Positions 9,184 through 18,380 of a stretch of 64,000 nt of DNA are shown piece after piece. Every line of letters begins with the position of its first letter. Position 1 is the stretch's first letter. Below the pieces are notes generated by a model. The model searched no databases and had not been told where the DNA came from. It saw nothing but the letters and a program-made list of their open reading frames with translations. Location: contig JASNYH010000003.1 in NCBI GenBank assembly GCA_048500255.1, forward strand, positions 310,001 to 374,000. The letters are read 5' to 3'. Source of the DNA: JAMHWF01 sp048500255 (lineage in GTDB: Bacteria > Pseudomonadota > Gammaproteobacteria > Burkholderiales > Burkholderiaceae_C). The position numbers were made by a program, and so were the translations under genes.

Positions 9184-10701
9184 TCAGTCCACGCGGCGCA
9201 GCGCCGGGAAGAGGATGACGTCGCGGATGCTCGGCGCGTCGGTCAGCAGCATGACGAGGCGGTCGATGCCGATGCCGCAACCGCCCGCCGGCGGCATGCC
9301 GTATTCGAGCGCACGGATGAAGTCGGCGTCGTAGTACATCGCCTCCTCGTCGCCGGCGGCCTTGTTCTCGACCTGCGACTGGAAGCGCGCCGCCTGGTCC
9401 TCGGCGTCGTTGAGCTCGGAAAAGCCGTTGGCGAACTCGCGGCCGGTGATGTAGAGCTCGAAGCGCTCCGTCGTCGACGGATTGCCGTCCGAGGCGCGCG
9501 CCAGCGGCGACACCTCGATGGGGTGGTCGACGATGAAGGTCGGCTCCCACAGCTTGTCTTCGACGAACTCCTCGAACACGCCGAACTGCAGTTGCGCCAG
9601 GCCCCAGTGCGCCGGCGGCTCCTTGCCCAGGTGCTTGAGCTTGTCGCGCAGCCAGGCCGGATCGTCGATCTGCGGCGCGGTGGCGCCTTCGACGTGGCGC
9701 GCGATCGCGTCGCGGATCGACAGGCGCGCGAACGGCGCCTCGAGGTCGACGGCGCGCCCCTGGTAGCTGAGCTGCGCCGAGCCCGTCGCGTCACGCGCCG
9801 CGTGGCGGACGACGGACTCGGTGTAGGCCATCACGTCGTGGTAGTTCCAGTACGCCGCATAGAACTCCATCATCGTGAACTCGGGGTTGTGGCGCACCGA
9901 GATGCCCTCGTTGCGGAAGTTGCGGTTGATCTCGAACACGCGCTCGAAGCCGCCGACGAGCAGGCGCTTGAGATAGAGCTCGGGCGCGATGCGCAGGAAC
10001 ATCTGCTGGTCGAGCGCGTTGTGGTGCGTCACGAAGGGCTTGGCGTTCGCCCCCCCCGGGATCGGGTGCAGCATCGGCGTCTCGACCTCGAGAAAGCGGT
10101 GCTCCACCATGAACTGGCGGATCGACGCCACCGCCTTGCTGCGCACGACGAAGCGCGTGCGGGCGTGCTCGTCGGTGATCAGGTCGACGTAGCGCTGGCG
10201 GTACTTGACCTCCTGGTCGGCGACGCCGTGGAACTTGTCGGGCAGCGGACGAAGGTTCTTGGTGAGCAGGCGCAGCGTGCGCAGCCGCACCGACAGCTCG
10301 CCGGTGCGCGTGCGGAACAGCGTGCCCTCGGCGCCGACGATGTCGCCGAGGTCGAGATGCTTGAAGGCCTCGTAGTCGGCGTCGCCGAGGGCGTCCTTCG
10401 TCGCAAAGAGCTGGATGCGGCCCGATTCGTCCTGCAGCGTGCCGAAGCTGGCCTTGCCCATCACGCGCTTGAGCATCAGTCGGCCGGCGACGGCCACCGT
10501 CACGGACTGCGGCTCGAGCGCCTCGTTCTCGATGTTGCCGTAGCGCTGCTGCAGCTCCGCGGCGTGGTCGCGCGGCTTGAAGTCGTTGGGGAACGGCACC
10601 GTCGCGCGGCGGCGCAGCGCGGCGAGCTTGTCGCGGCGCTCGGCGAGCAGCTGGTGGGTGTCGACGGGCGGCGGGGAAGGGGGAGCGGAGGGCGACGTCA
10701 T
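9184..10701 (-). CDS. lysS: lysyl-tRNA synthetase, class II
   Basis: A 505-residue class II aminoacyl-tRNA synthetase that charges tRNA-Lys. The N-terminal OB-fold anticodon-binding domain covers roughly residues 50-170. The catalytic domain carries motif 2 ([20 protein letters not shown]) and motif 3 ([13 protein letters not shown]). Length is normal. The start is set at 10701 (MTSPSAPP): a further upstream ATG at 10728 falls inside a TAGAAT -10 box (10727-10732), so a transcript from that promoter would not include it. It converges on the enoyl-CoA hydratase gene and lies just beyond the polysaccharide island. Confidence 0.97.
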   Translation of the reverse strand: MTSPSAPPSPPPVDTHQLLAERRDKLAALRRRATVPFPNDFKPRDHAAELQQRYGNIENEALEPQSVTVAVAGRLMLKRVMGKASFGTLQDESGRIQLFATKDALGDADYEAFKHLDLGDIVGAEGTLFRTRTGELSVRLRTLRLLTKNLRPLPDKFHGVADQEVKYRQRYVDLITDEHARTRFVVRSKAVASIRQFMVEHRFLEVETPMLHPIPGGANAKPFVTHHNALDQQMFLRIAPELYLKRLLVGGFERVFEINRNFRNEGISVRHNPEFTMMEFYAAYWNYHDVMAYTESVVRHAARDATGSAQLSYQGRAVDLEAPFARLSIRDAIARHVEGATAPQIDDPAWLRDKLKHLGKEPPAHWGLAQLQFGVFEEFVEDKLWEPTFIVDHPIEVSPLARASDGNPSTTERFELYITGREFANGFSELNDAEDQAARFQSQVENKAAGDEEAMYYDADFIRALEYGMPPAGGCGIGIDRLVMLLTDAPSIRDVILFPALRRVD

Positions 10702-10726
10702 GTGCGGGGCGAGGCGGAGCCCCGAC

Positions 10727-10732
10727 ATTCTA
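10727..10732 (-). promoter_or_regulatory. candidate -10 box of lysS
   Basis: TAGAAT on the minus strand (5 of 6 to consensus), 26 bases before the chosen ATG. It decides against the upstream ATG at 10728, which lies within the box. No convincing -35 was seen. Confidence 0.45.
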
Positions 10733-10761
10733 GGTGGCCGTGCGCCGGCGGCCGGCTCGCC

Positions 10762-11853
10762 TCAGCGGCGTACGACGAGCCACTTGGGCGTCTTGAAGCG
10801 CACGATGCTGCGGTACAGCAGCACGTAGAGCACGACGAAGACGCCCAGGCAGGCGGTCAGCGCGGGCGTGTTGTCCCACCACAGCACGGCGGGGATCACC
10901 GACGACAGGCACAGCACCCACAGGTAGGGCGACGTCAGGGAGTTGCGCGTCGTCTGGCGCCGGTCGAGGCACTCGCCGGCCATCCAGCGCACGACGCGGC
11001 GATGGATCAGCGTGTGCAGGTGGATCGCGTCGGGCGCGGCCGTTGCCGTGCCGCGCACGACCTTGCGGCGATAGATGGTGAACAGCGTCTCGAAGATCGG
11101 ATACGAGCACAGCAGCAGCGTGAAGATCGGCGAGACGTCGGGGTTGCGCCGCAGCAGCAGCACGCACAGCTCGGCCAGCACGAAGCCGAGCAGGTAGGCG
11201 CCGCCGTCGCCGAGGAAGATCAGGCCGGCGGGGTAGTTCCAGACGAAGAAGCCGAGCACGGCGCCGGCCACGACGAGCGCCGCGTTGAAGACGAACATGT
11301 CGCCGACCTGGAACGCGACGTAGGCCAGCGCCAGCACCATCATCAGCACGCACATCGACGCCAGCCCGTTGAAGCCGTCGATGATGTTGACCGAGTTGGC
11401 GACGCCGGTGACGACGAAGATCGTCAGTGCGACAGCGAACGGCGTCATCGTGATCAACTGGTCGACGCCGGGAATCGCCGTGCGCAGCAGCACGGCGTCG
11501 AGCCACCACGCGGCCAGCGCGGCCGAGACTGCGGTGAAGAGCAGGCGGCGGCGCGGCGAGACGTCCTTGGTGAGGTCTTCGGCGAGGCCGAAGACGAAGG
11601 TGGGCAGGGCAGTGGCGATGAGCAGCCAGAGCAGGCGCGAGTCGGGCACGCCGCCCAGTTGCGCAGCCACGCCGCCGAGAAGCAGCGCGGCGATGACGGC
11701 GACGCCGCCGATGCGCGGTACGGGACGGGTGTGAAACTTTTGCGGCCCTGAGAGGTCGTGGTCGGCCCACGAGCGATCGCGCTGCGACGCAGTCCGCACG
11801 ATGAGCATCGCTACCACCAAGGCGGTGATGAAGCTGACAAGTAGGTGGAGCAT
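10762..11853 (-). CDS. MraY/WecA/TagO-like polyprenyl-phosphate glycosyl-1-phosphate transferase
   Basis: A 363-residue integral membrane protein with about ten hydrophobic segments. Family motifs are all present: an Asp-rich loop after FVFGLAEDLTKD, the catalytic NSVNIIDGFNGLA, FLGDGGAYLLGF, and the cytoplasmic HLHTLIHRR. Such enzymes transfer a HexNAc-1-phosphate from UDP-sugar to undecaprenyl phosphate, starting lipid-linked glycan synthesis. It is the last gene of the minus-strand glycan island and, by family, the only initiating transferase in it. In this context the donor may be UDP-GlcNAc or UDP-L-FucNAc-type sugars; the sequence does not settle it. MraY itself is unlikely because of the surface-glycan context. 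Confidence 0.85.
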   Translation of the reverse strand: MLHLLVSFITALVVAMLIVRTASQRDRSWADHDLSGPQKFHTRPVPRIGGVAVIAALLLGGVAAQLGGVPDSRLLWLLIATALPTFVFGLAEDLTKDVSPRRRLLFTAVSAALAAWWLDAVLLRTAIPGVDQLITMTPFAVALTIFVVTGVANSVNIIDGFNGLASMCVLMMVLALAYVAFQVGDMFVFNAALVVAGAVLGFFVWNYPAGLIFLGDGGAYLLGFVLAELCVLLLRRNPDVSPIFTLLLCSYPIFETLFTIYRRKVVRGTATAAPDAIHLHTLIHRRVVRWMAGECLDRRQTTRNSLTSPYLWVLCLSSVIPAVLWWDNTPALTACLGVFVVLYVLLYRSIVRFKTPKWLVVRR

Positions 11854-11935
11854 CCTCGGCGAGGTCGGTGTCCGGCGTGGCCGCGATTATCCGCGCGCGA
11901 CGATACGGGCTCCAGCCGATGCACGCCGTGGCGAA

Positions 11936-13195
11936 TCACCCGCGCCTGCGAACACCGCGATCGCGGTCGGCCGGCTCCGTGCCGCTGCGGCGGTCAACCG
12001 TTCGGGCTTCGCAGGCCAACGCGAGGATCTGCTTCGCCGCGGCCTCGGGGGAGAACATCCTTCGGCCCAGCGATCGACCGTGATCCGACAAGCGGGCGTA
12101 CCGGGCGGCATCGTCCGCGAGTTCGATCGCGAAATCCGCCAGCACCTCGACATCACTGCCGACATAGGCGTGGCCGACCTGCTCGTGCTCGATCAGCTCG
12201 GCAAGGTCGGTGCCTGCATTGACGCGTGCCAGCACTGGCAGGCCGGCGAGCAGATAGGTCAGGAACTTGCCAGGGATGTTGTGCGTCTTGTGCCGTGGGT
12301 CCAGTGCCAGCAGCCCTACATGGCACTGGGCGAGCAGGCCTGGCATCTCGCGCGAGTCGACTTCGGCGAAGAAGAGGGTGTTGGACAGCGATCGTTGCGA
12401 TACCTGCTCCGCCAGCCTTGCCACCTCGGAGCCGCGGCCGACAAACAGGAATCCGAGGTCACGGCGCGCCTGAAGGCGAGTGGCGAGGTCGATGAAGATG
12501 TCCATGCCCTGAGCGACGCCCATGTTGCCGATGTAGACGTAGATCCTGCGTCCGGCCAGCGACGTTTGCGCAATTTGAATGCTCGAACCCGCCTGCGGAG
12601 CCTGCGCGAGCCAGTTCTGCAGCACTTCGACGCGTCGGCGTGGCGGGTCGTGCCAGCGCCGCACATAGCCGACGTTCGACGGCGTCTGTACGCCGATCGT
12701 GTCGGCCGCGGCATATTGCAGGCCGGCAATGAGCTTGAAGAATGCGTATGGCAGGCCCTTCTTCATGAGGCCCAGGTCAACGGCCCACTCCGGAAAGATG
12801 TCCCGCAGTATCAAGTACGCGCGACAGCCGCTGCGGCGCTTGAGACGCCACGCCAACGGACCCAGGAAGATGGTCGGCGAATACCAGACCACCAGGTCCC
12901 AGCGCGTATCGCGACGCGGGCTCGCGCCGAGGCCCCTGAGCATCGCGAAGGGCAGCAGCATCTCGGCGAAGGCGCGCCGAACATAGCCGATGTCCTTGGT
13001 ATGCGGCCCCCCCACCCGCAAGACTTCGACGCCGTCGACCACATCCACGCGGTAGCTGCCCGGCAGATCCGCGCACGGCAGGATCACCACGGGCGCGTGG
13101 CCCTGCCGCTGCAATTCGATGGCGAGATCGCGCATCTGCACCGCCGCCGACGTGCGCGCGGGCGGATAGTCGGTGCAAATCAGCGCAATGCGCAA
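11936..13195 (-). CDS. wbuB: WbuB-like GT4 glycosyltransferase (putative L-FucNAc transferase)
   Basis: A 419-residue GT-B glycosyltransferase. It opens MRIALICTDYPPARTSAAVQ and shows the WbuB/WbuB-like features LILRDIFPEWAVDLGLM and YIGNMGVAQGMD, with a C-terminal nucleotide-sugar region (HNIPGKFLTYLLAGLPVLA). WbuB proteins are usually encoded next to fnlABC and are believed to add L-FucNAc to the lipid-linked precursor, which matches the neighbours here. The start codon is TTG at 13195, with a weak GAGAAAG upstream. The gene begins 36 bases after fnlC. Linkage and acceptor are unknown. Confidence 0.82.
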   Translation of the reverse strand: MRIALICTDYPPARTSAAVQMRDLAIELQRQGHAPVVILPCADLPGSYRVDVVDGVEVLRVGGPHTKDIGYVRRAFAEMLLPFAMLRGLGASPRRDTRWDLVVWYSPTIFLGPLAWRLKRRSGCRAYLILRDIFPEWAVDLGLMKKGLPYAFFKLIAGLQYAAADTIGVQTPSNVGYVRRWHDPPRRRVEVLQNWLAQAPQAGSSIQIAQTSLAGRRIYVYIGNMGVAQGMDIFIDLATRLQARRDLGFLFVGRGSEVARLAEQVSQRSLSNTLFFAEVDSREMPGLLAQCHVGLLALDPRHKTHNIPGKFLTYLLAGLPVLARVNAGTDLAELIEHEQVGHAYVGSDVEVLADFAIELADDAARYARLSDHGRSLGRRMFSPEAAAKQILALACEARTVDRRSGTEPADRDRGVRRRG

Positions 13196-13231
13196 CGTTC
13201 TTTCTCGCTTGGAGGCGCCGGCGTCGCCGAA

Positions 13232-14314
13232 TCAGAAGAAGTTGGTGATCTGGGTCCGGATCGCATTCACCACCACCGACGAAGGCGAGAAGTCCTCCTC
13301 GAGCTGGTAGCGCGCACTCCACGGCTGGCTGACAGCCGTGGTGACCGACTCGACGATGTTCTCGACCGTCATGCCGGAGACGATCGTTGCACCGCTCTCC
13401 AGGGTTTCCATGCGTTCCGTCGCCATTCGCAGGCTGACATTGGGCACTTTGTAGAAGAGTCCCTCCTCCGCGGCCGTTCCGGAATCCGAGAGCACGCAGT
13501 AGGAATCCTTCAGCAGGCGATTGAAGTCATAGAAGCCGAGCGGCGCCATGATCCGAACGCGTGTCGGAACCGCGATTCCACTCAGCTTGCTGCGCGTACG
13601 CGGATGCATCGGGAAGATGACTTCCCGACCATGGCGCTCGGCGAGCTTGTCGATCGCCTCGAAGATGATCCGCAGGTACTGCGGATTGTCGACGTTCTCG
13701 CTGCGGTGCGCAGTGACGAGGATGTAGTTCTTCGGCTCGAGGTCGAGGCGGTGCAGGACATCGCTGGCATCGATCTGCGCCGCGAATGCACGCATCGCCT
13801 CGAAGGTCGTGTTGCCCGTCACGACGATCTTCGACGGATGGATGCCTTCGCGGATCAGGTTCTCGCGGTGGTACTGGTTGTAGGGAAGCAGCACGTTGCT
13901 GATGTGATCGATCAGGATCCGGTTGCGCTGTTCGGGCATGCGTCGATCCCACGCGCGAAGTCCCGCCTCCATGTGGAAGATCTTGACGCCGCGATGGGCC
14001 GCCGGCAGCACCGACAGCCCGCTGAACGTGTCCCCGAGGATCAGCAAGGCGTCGGGCTTGACGCGCTCGAGCAATTCGTCGGACTTGCGGACCACATCGG
14101 CAACCTCTCTTCCGTAGCTCGACGTGTCGATGCCGAGCTCGAAATCGGGCTTGCGCAACTGCAGGTCGGCGAAGAAGAACTCACGCAGCTCCGGGGTGAA
14201 GTTCTGACCCGTATGCACCATGATGTGCTCGAAGTTGAGCGCATCCAGCTTCTTGAGCGTCGCCCACATCTTGATCATCTCGGGGCGCGTTCCGAAAACG
14301 GACATCACTTTCAT
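13232..14314 (-). CDS. fnlC: FnlC/WecB-family UDP-HexNAc 2-epimerase
   Basis: A 360-residue non-hydrolysing 2-epimerase. The opening MKVMSVFGTRPEMIKM, the HMEAGLRAWDRRMPEQRNR segment and TAHRSENVDNPQY carry the acidic and histidine residues conserved in WecB-like enzymes. WecB makes UDP-ManNAc, but the fnlB and fnlA neighbours and WbuB favour the FnlC/WbjD role: the last step, epimerising UDP-2-acetamido-2,6-dideoxy-L-talose to UDP-L-FucNAc. It is separated from fnlA by a C-methyltransferase gene. Name is inferred from context as well as sequence; a plain UDP-GlcNAc 2-epimerase remains possible. Confidence 0.83.
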   Translation of the reverse strand: MKVMSVFGTRPEMIKMWATLKKLDALNFEHIMVHTGQNFTPELREFFFADLQLRKPDFELGIDTSSYGREVADVVRKSDELLERVKPDALLILGDTFSGLSVLPAAHRGVKIFHMEAGLRAWDRRMPEQRNRILIDHISNVLLPYNQYHRENLIREGIHPSKIVVTGNTTFEAMRAFAAQIDASDVLHRLDLEPKNYILVTAHRSENVDNPQYLRIIFEAIDKLAERHGREVIFPMHPRTRSKLSGIAVPTRVRIMAPLGFYDFNRLLKDSYCVLSDSGTAAEEGLFYKVPNVSLRMATERMETLESGATIVSGMTVENIVESVTTAVSQPWSARYQLEEDFSPSSVVVNAIRTQITNFF

Positions 14315-14369
14315 GTGACAGGACTCCAGAAGTTCGTGCCGACAGTGGCGGCGTGGGAAGGCGAGTTGG

Positions 14370-15662
14370 TCAGTCTTCGGTGCGCGGGTAGATCGACACG
14401 CCGGGCAAGGGCAGGATCATGCGGCCGCCGCTGGCGAGGTAGCCGGCATTCCGGCGCCGGATCTCGTCGAAGAAGCTCCACGCGAAGACGAGGAGATAGT
14501 CGGGGCGGTCGGGACGCTCGAGCACGGAGCTCGGGTGGATTTCGAAGTGCGAACCCGGGGTGTAGAAGCCCGTCTTCGCGGGCGCATCGTCGATCATGTA
14601 GTCGAGATGGTCTTGCGTGATGCCGCAGTACTGGATCATCGTGTTGGCGCGACCTGAAGCTCCATACCCGGCGATCCTCTTGCCTTGGCCACGAAGGCGG
14701 TTCAACAAGGTCAGCAGCTCGCCGCGATGCCGCGCTACGGCTTGCGAGAACCTGCGAAACGTCTCGAACCGGTCGAAGCCCTTGCGCCGTTCCTCGGCCG
14801 CGAGGGCGCGCACCGCATCCGTCACGTTGCCGCCGTGCCGGCTGCCCTTCTTGCAGACGTAGAAGCGCATCGAGCCGGCATGAATGGGCGTCGGCTTGAC
14901 GTCGAACACCATCATGTCGTAGCGCTCGAAGTGGGCCATCGCCGACAGGAGCGAGTAGTAATACAGGTGCTCGTGGTACACCATGTCGTACTGGAGTTCG
15001 CTGACCACCTTGTCGAGGTAGTGCACCTCGAACACGAAGACCCCTTCGTCACCGAGCACCTGGGCCACCGCGCGCGTCGTTGCCTGTATGTCGGGGATGT
15101 GGGCGTAGACGTTGTTGGCCATCACCATGTCCAGTCGTCCGTACTCCGACACGATTCGACGAGCCACCTCTTCGGTGAAGAAGTCGTTCACGACCGCCAC
15201 GCGCGGGTCGTCGATCGTCGCGACGACGTTGACGGCTGGGTCGACGCCGATCACGGTGCGGATGCCCTGGTCGGCGAGTGGGCGAAGGAGCACGCCATCG
15301 TTGCAGCCGAACTCGAGCACCTTGGCGGTCGCAGGCGTCAGGAAGCGTGCCGTGACCTCGGCCGCGTAGTTGCGGAAGTGCTCCCTCAGCGTCCCTATCG
15401 ACGACGAGAAGTAGAAGTAGTTGTGGAACAGCACGTTCTCGGGGACCTTGTCGATCACCTGCACGGCAAAGCAGTCGTTGCAGAAGTGAAGGCGAAGCGG
15501 GAACCTTTGTTCGGCCGCGAACTGGTCCGGCTTCAGGAAGCCTCCGGCCAAGGCCATCGAGCCGAAGTCCATGACTTCGTCCAAGCGGGTGCTGTTGCAG
15601 AACGCGCAATTGATCGTGTGTTCGCTCGGGGCGACCATGGACAAGCTTCTCCGTGTTGTCAC
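14370..15662 (-). CDS. SAM-dependent C-methyltransferase (TylC3/NovU-like three-domain type)
   Basis: A protein of 430 residues from the GTG at 15662 (which overlaps the fnlA stop as GTGA) or 422 from the ATG at 15638. It has an N-terminal zinc-type cysteine module (CAFC, then CNDCFAVQV), a SAM-binding core (VLEFGCNDGVLLRPLADQG) and a C-terminal domain with YGASGRANTMIQY. This three-part layout is that of sugar C-methyltransferases acting on 4-keto-6-deoxyhexose nucleotides. Its place between fnlA and fnlC suggests it acts in the same branch or on a keto intermediate, but the substrate is unknown. A homologue of similar layout lies at 24280-25509. Confidence 0.85.
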   Translation of the reverse strand: MTTRRSLSMVAPSEHTINCAFCNSTRLDEVMDFGSMALAGGFLKPDQFAAEQRFPLRLHFCNDCFAVQVIDKVPENVLFHNYFYFSSSIGTLREHFRNYAAEVTARFLTPATAKVLEFGCNDGVLLRPLADQGIRTVIGVDPAVNVVATIDDPRVAVVNDFFTEEVARRIVSEYGRLDMVMANNVYAHIPDIQATTRAVAQVLGDEGVFVFEVHYLDKVVSELQYDMVYHEHLYYYSLLSAMAHFERYDMMVFDVKPTPIHAGSMRFYVCKKGSRHGGNVTDAVRALAAEERRKGFDRFETFRRFSQAVARHRGELLTLLNRLRGQGKRIAGYGASGRANTMIQYCGITQDHLDYMIDDAPAKTGFYTPGSHFEIHPSSVLERPDRPDYLLVFAWSFFDEIRRRNAGYLASGGRMILPLPGVSIYPRTED

Positions 15663-16693
15663 TCGGCGGCGGGAACGTCGTGGCCCTGCAGATGCTGTTG
15701 GATGAAGTCCAGCTTGAGCAGGAGCTCCTTGATCTGCTCGACGTCGAGTCGCTGCGTGTTGTGCGATGTGTAATCGTCGAGCATGGAGATCTGCTCCTGG
15801 CCCTCCGTGAAGTACATCGCGTAGTTGAGGTCCCGGTTATCCGCCGGGATGCGGTAGTACTGCTGCATGTCCTCGGCGCGTGCCATCTCCTCGCGTGAGA
15901 CCAGCGACTCGTACAGCTTCTCGCCGTGGCGCGTTCCGACGATGCGCACCGGGTTGTTTCGCGCGAAGAGCTCCTTCAAGGCCTGAACGAGATCGGCGAT
16001 CGTCGACGCGGGCGCCTTCTGCACGAAGATGTCACCCTGATTGCCGTTGGCGAATGCGTGCAGGACAAGGTTCACGGAATCGTCGAGCGACATGAGAAAC
16101 CGAGTCATGTGGGGATCGGTCACCGTCAGGGGCGTCCCGGCCTTGAGCTGGGACACGAACAACGGTATGACGGAGCCACGCGACGCCATCACGTTGCCGT
16201 AGCGCGTTGCGCACAGCAGCGTTTCGTCGGCACTCAGCGTGCGCGCCTTGGCCACCATCACCTTCTCCATCAGCGCCTTGGTCTGCCCCATGGCGTTGAT
16301 CGGGTAGACGGCCTTGTCGGTGCTCAGGACGACGACCTTCTCGACGCGGTTGGCGATCGCCGCGCTCATGACGTTGTCGGCGCCCAGGACATTGGTCCGC
16401 AGTGCTTCCAGCGGATAGAACTCGCACGACGGAACCTGCTTGAGAGCTGCCGCGTGAAAGACGTAGTTCACGCCCTTGAGCGCCTGGCTGATGCTGTCGT
16501 AGTTGCGGACGTCCCCCAGATAGAACTTCAACTTGGCGTTCTTGAACTCCGAGCGCATCTCCTCCTGCTTCTTCTCGTCTCTGCTGAAGATGCGGATCTC
16601 CGCCACTGCGGTTGCCAGGAAGCGCTTGAGCACATGTCTCCCGAACGAACCGGTTCCGCCCGTGATTGCCACAATCTTGTCGTTGAACATCAT
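15659..16693 (-). CDS. fnlA: FnlA/WbjB/CapE-type UDP-HexNAc 4,6-dehydratase/5-epimerase
   Basis: A 344-residue extended short-chain dehydrogenase. The NAD motif GGTGSFG is at residues 12-18. The catalytic block STDKAVYPINAMGQTK has Met at 135 and Lys at 139, the MxxxK pattern found in CapE/WbjB/FnlA rather than the usual YxxxK. These enzymes turn UDP-GlcNAc into UDP-2-acetamido-2,6-dideoxy-L-arabino-4-hexulose, the first step to UDP-L-FucNAc. The ATG at 16693 overlaps the fnlB stop (ATGA). Together with fnlB and fnlC a full UDP-L-FucNAc pathway is encoded. Confidence 0.88.
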   Translation of the reverse strand: MMFNDKIVAITGGTGSFGRHVLKRFLATAVAEIRIFSRDEKKQEEMRSEFKNAKLKFYLGDVRNYDSISQALKGVNYVFHAAALKQVPSCEFYPLEALRTNVLGADNVMSAAIANRVEKVVVLSTDKAVYPINAMGQTKALMEKVMVAKARTLSADETLLCATRYGNVMASRGSVIPLFVSQLKAGTPLTVTDPHMTRFLMSLDDSVNLVLHAFANGNQGDIFVQKAPASTIADLVQALKELFARNNPVRIVGTRHGEKLYESLVSREEMARAEDMQQYYRIPADNRDLNYAMYFTEGQEQISMLDDYTSHNTQRLDVEQIKELLLKLDFIQQHLQGHDVPAAE

Positions 16694-17553
16694 GCCCTCG
16701 TGAAGTCGCAATGATCCTTGAACATCTCGTCCACCAGTTCTGGCCAGGCGGCAGGCGTGTACCCGGTCACCGCGGCGAACCGGTCCGCGCGCAGTGATCG
16801 GTCGAGCACGACGGAGTCGTCGGGTACGAGCTCGATCGCCTTGCCGTAGCGCTGCGCAACGAGGCGAAGCAGGTCGAACTTGGATATCGGGGCAGCGGCC
16901 ACGTGATAGACGCCATGCAAGTCGGATCTGGGCAGTATCACGTCGCGAATCAGGCGCGCCAGCACGACGGTCGGAAAGCCGGAGAAGATGGCGCGCGTGT
17001 AGCACCGGCAGGATCCCGACTGCGCGAGGAACCATTCGAGCAGACCGCCTTGCGGCCGAAGTTCGTGACCGACGATCGAAGTGCGCAGCGTGACGGCGTG
17101 CGGCCCGCCGACTTCGCCGAGCGCCTTGGCGATGCCGTAGGCGTCGGTCGCGTCCGGAAGGTCGTCCTCGGTGTAGCCACCGCGGGTCCCTGCGAAGACG
17201 CCGTCCGAGCTGATCTGAACCAATCGCGCGCCGCTGCGTCGGCACAGGAACGACAGCCGCTGCGGCAGCAACGACAGCAGGGCGATCGACCGCATCGGAT
17301 CAGCGGGCACCGGCTTGCGCACCGACACGCAGTTGATGACCGCATCAGGCCGTGCCGTGGCGAACAGCTCATGGAGGCTGGAAATGTCATCGAGGTCGTC
17401 GACCACGAGCAGATTCGGGCGAGCCTGCGCCGGCAGCTGGTCGATGCCGTGGCGGCGCACGGTGCCGCGCACCCGCAGCCCGGGCGCCCGCGACAGGCTG
17501 CGCAAGACCGCGTGGCCGAGCATGCCGCTCGCGCCCAGCACGAGTACGCTCAT
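16690..17553 (-). CDS. fnlB: FnlB/WbjC-like 4-keto-sugar reductase
   Basis: A 287-residue SDR of the RmlD-like branch, reading MSVLVLGASGMLGHAVL at the start (GASGMLG nucleotide motif). It contains QISSDGVFAGTRGGYTEDD and DAYGIAKALGE, the YxxxK catalytic pair. FnlB/WbjC reduces the 4-keto product of FnlA to a 6-deoxy-talosamine derivative. A GTG at 17607 overlapping the hisF stop (GTGA) could extend the protein by 18 residues; I prefer the ATG at 17553 because the Rossmann strand follows at once. It lies between hisF-like and fnlA genes, linking the amidation and FucNAc modules in one transcript. Confidence 0.82.
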   Translation of the reverse strand: MSVLVLGASGMLGHAVLRSLSRAPGLRVRGTVRRHGIDQLPAQARPNLLVVDDLDDISSLHELFATARPDAVINCVSVRKPVPADPMRSIALLSLLPQRLSFLCRRSGARLVQISSDGVFAGTRGGYTEDDLPDATDAYGIAKALGEVGGPHAVTLRTSIVGHELRPQGGLLEWFLAQSGSCRCYTRAIFSGFPTVVLARLIRDVILPRSDLHGVYHVAAAPISKFDLLRLVAQRYGKAIELVPDDSVVLDRSLRADRFAAVTGYTPAAWPELVDEMFKDHCDFTRA

Positions 17554-17603
17554 CGGCCGCGCGTCGGTGATCGATGCACCGATGGAGATGTCGTCTCTCG
17601 AGG

Positions 17604-18377
17604 TCACAGATTCTCGCGAATCACGCGGTCGCGCTCCTGCAAGGACGGATAGTTGATGAGTACGGCGCGGTAGACCCCCTTGAAGACGAACAGGCTGCCT
17701 GCTGCCGCTCCGATGACGCCGAACTTGCCGATCAGGTCGCCGATGTCCTTGAGGGATCCGGCGCCCCCCAGCACGGTGACAGGTATGTCGGTGGCCTCTC
17801 GCACCTGAGCCGCGACCGCCATGTCGTAGCCCTTCATCCGGCCGTCGTTGTCGATCGAGTTCACGACGATCTCGCCTGCGCCGAGCCTCTGCGCATAGGC
17901 TGCCACATCTGCGGGCGTTCGCCCCGAGCTTCGCCGGCCGTTGTGCGTCCAGACCTCATAGTGGCCATCGCGGGACCGACGCCTCACGTCGAGCACGACG
18001 ACGACGCTCTGGCGGCCGACCGCCTCGGCTACCTCGGCGATCAGCGGCGGGTTCTCTATGGCTGCGGATCCGATGGCGACCTTTTCGACGCCCAGGCCGA
18101 TGACCGCCTTTGCCTGTTCGGCTGTCTTGACGCCGCCGCCGTAGCACAACGGCATTCTCGATTCGACGGCGAGCTTCTCGAGCATCTGGTAGTCGGGGCC
18201 CTGGCCGCGAACCGTTGCATCGATGTCGAGCACGATGAGTTCGTCGACCTCCTTCTCGTTGAAGATCTTCACGGCATTGATCGGGTCCCCAACGTACTTG
18301 GCGTCCGCGAAGCCGACAGTCTTGACGAGTCCCTTGTCCCGCACCAGCAGGCAAGGAATGATCCGGGGGCGCAGCAT
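17604..18377 (-). CDS. HisF2/WbuZ-like ammonia-channel subunit for sugar amidation
   Basis: A 257-residue (beta/alpha)8 barrel related to HisF. It differs from histidine-pathway HisF in a key place: the first catalytic Asp (Asp11, normally in CLDV) is Leu11 here (CLLV at residues 9-12), while the second Asp is kept (Asp130). Pseudomonas HisF2, which works with HisH2 and WbpG in LPS sugar amidation, also has CLL. The protein likely channels ammonia from the HisH partner to the WbpG-like enzyme rather than making imidazole glycerol phosphate. It follows the hisH-like gene by three bases. The gene could not replace true hisF. Confidence 0.85.
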   Translation of the reverse strand: MLRPRIIPCLLVRDKGLVKTVGFADAKYVGDPINAVKIFNEKEVDELIVLDIDATVRGQGPDYQMLEKLAVESRMPLCYGGGVKTAEQAKAVIGLGVEKVAIGSAAIENPPLIAEVAEAVGRQSVVVVLDVRRRSRDGHYEVWTHNGRRSSGRTPADVAAYAQRLGAGEIVVNSIDNDGRMKGYDMAVAAQVREATDIPVTVLGGAGSLKDIGDLIGKFGVIGAAAGSLFVFKGVYRAVLINYPSLQERDRVIRENL

Positions 18378-18380
18378 GCT

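Noticed and set aside
10702..10728. Upstream ATG start for lysS
   Set aside because: The codon falls inside the TAGAAT box, and homologues do not need the extra nine residues.
13232..14314. WecB for UDP-ManNAc and enterobacterial common antigen
   Set aside because: No wecC or other ECA genes; fnlA/fnlB/wbuB context favours FnlC. Not fully excluded by sequence alone.
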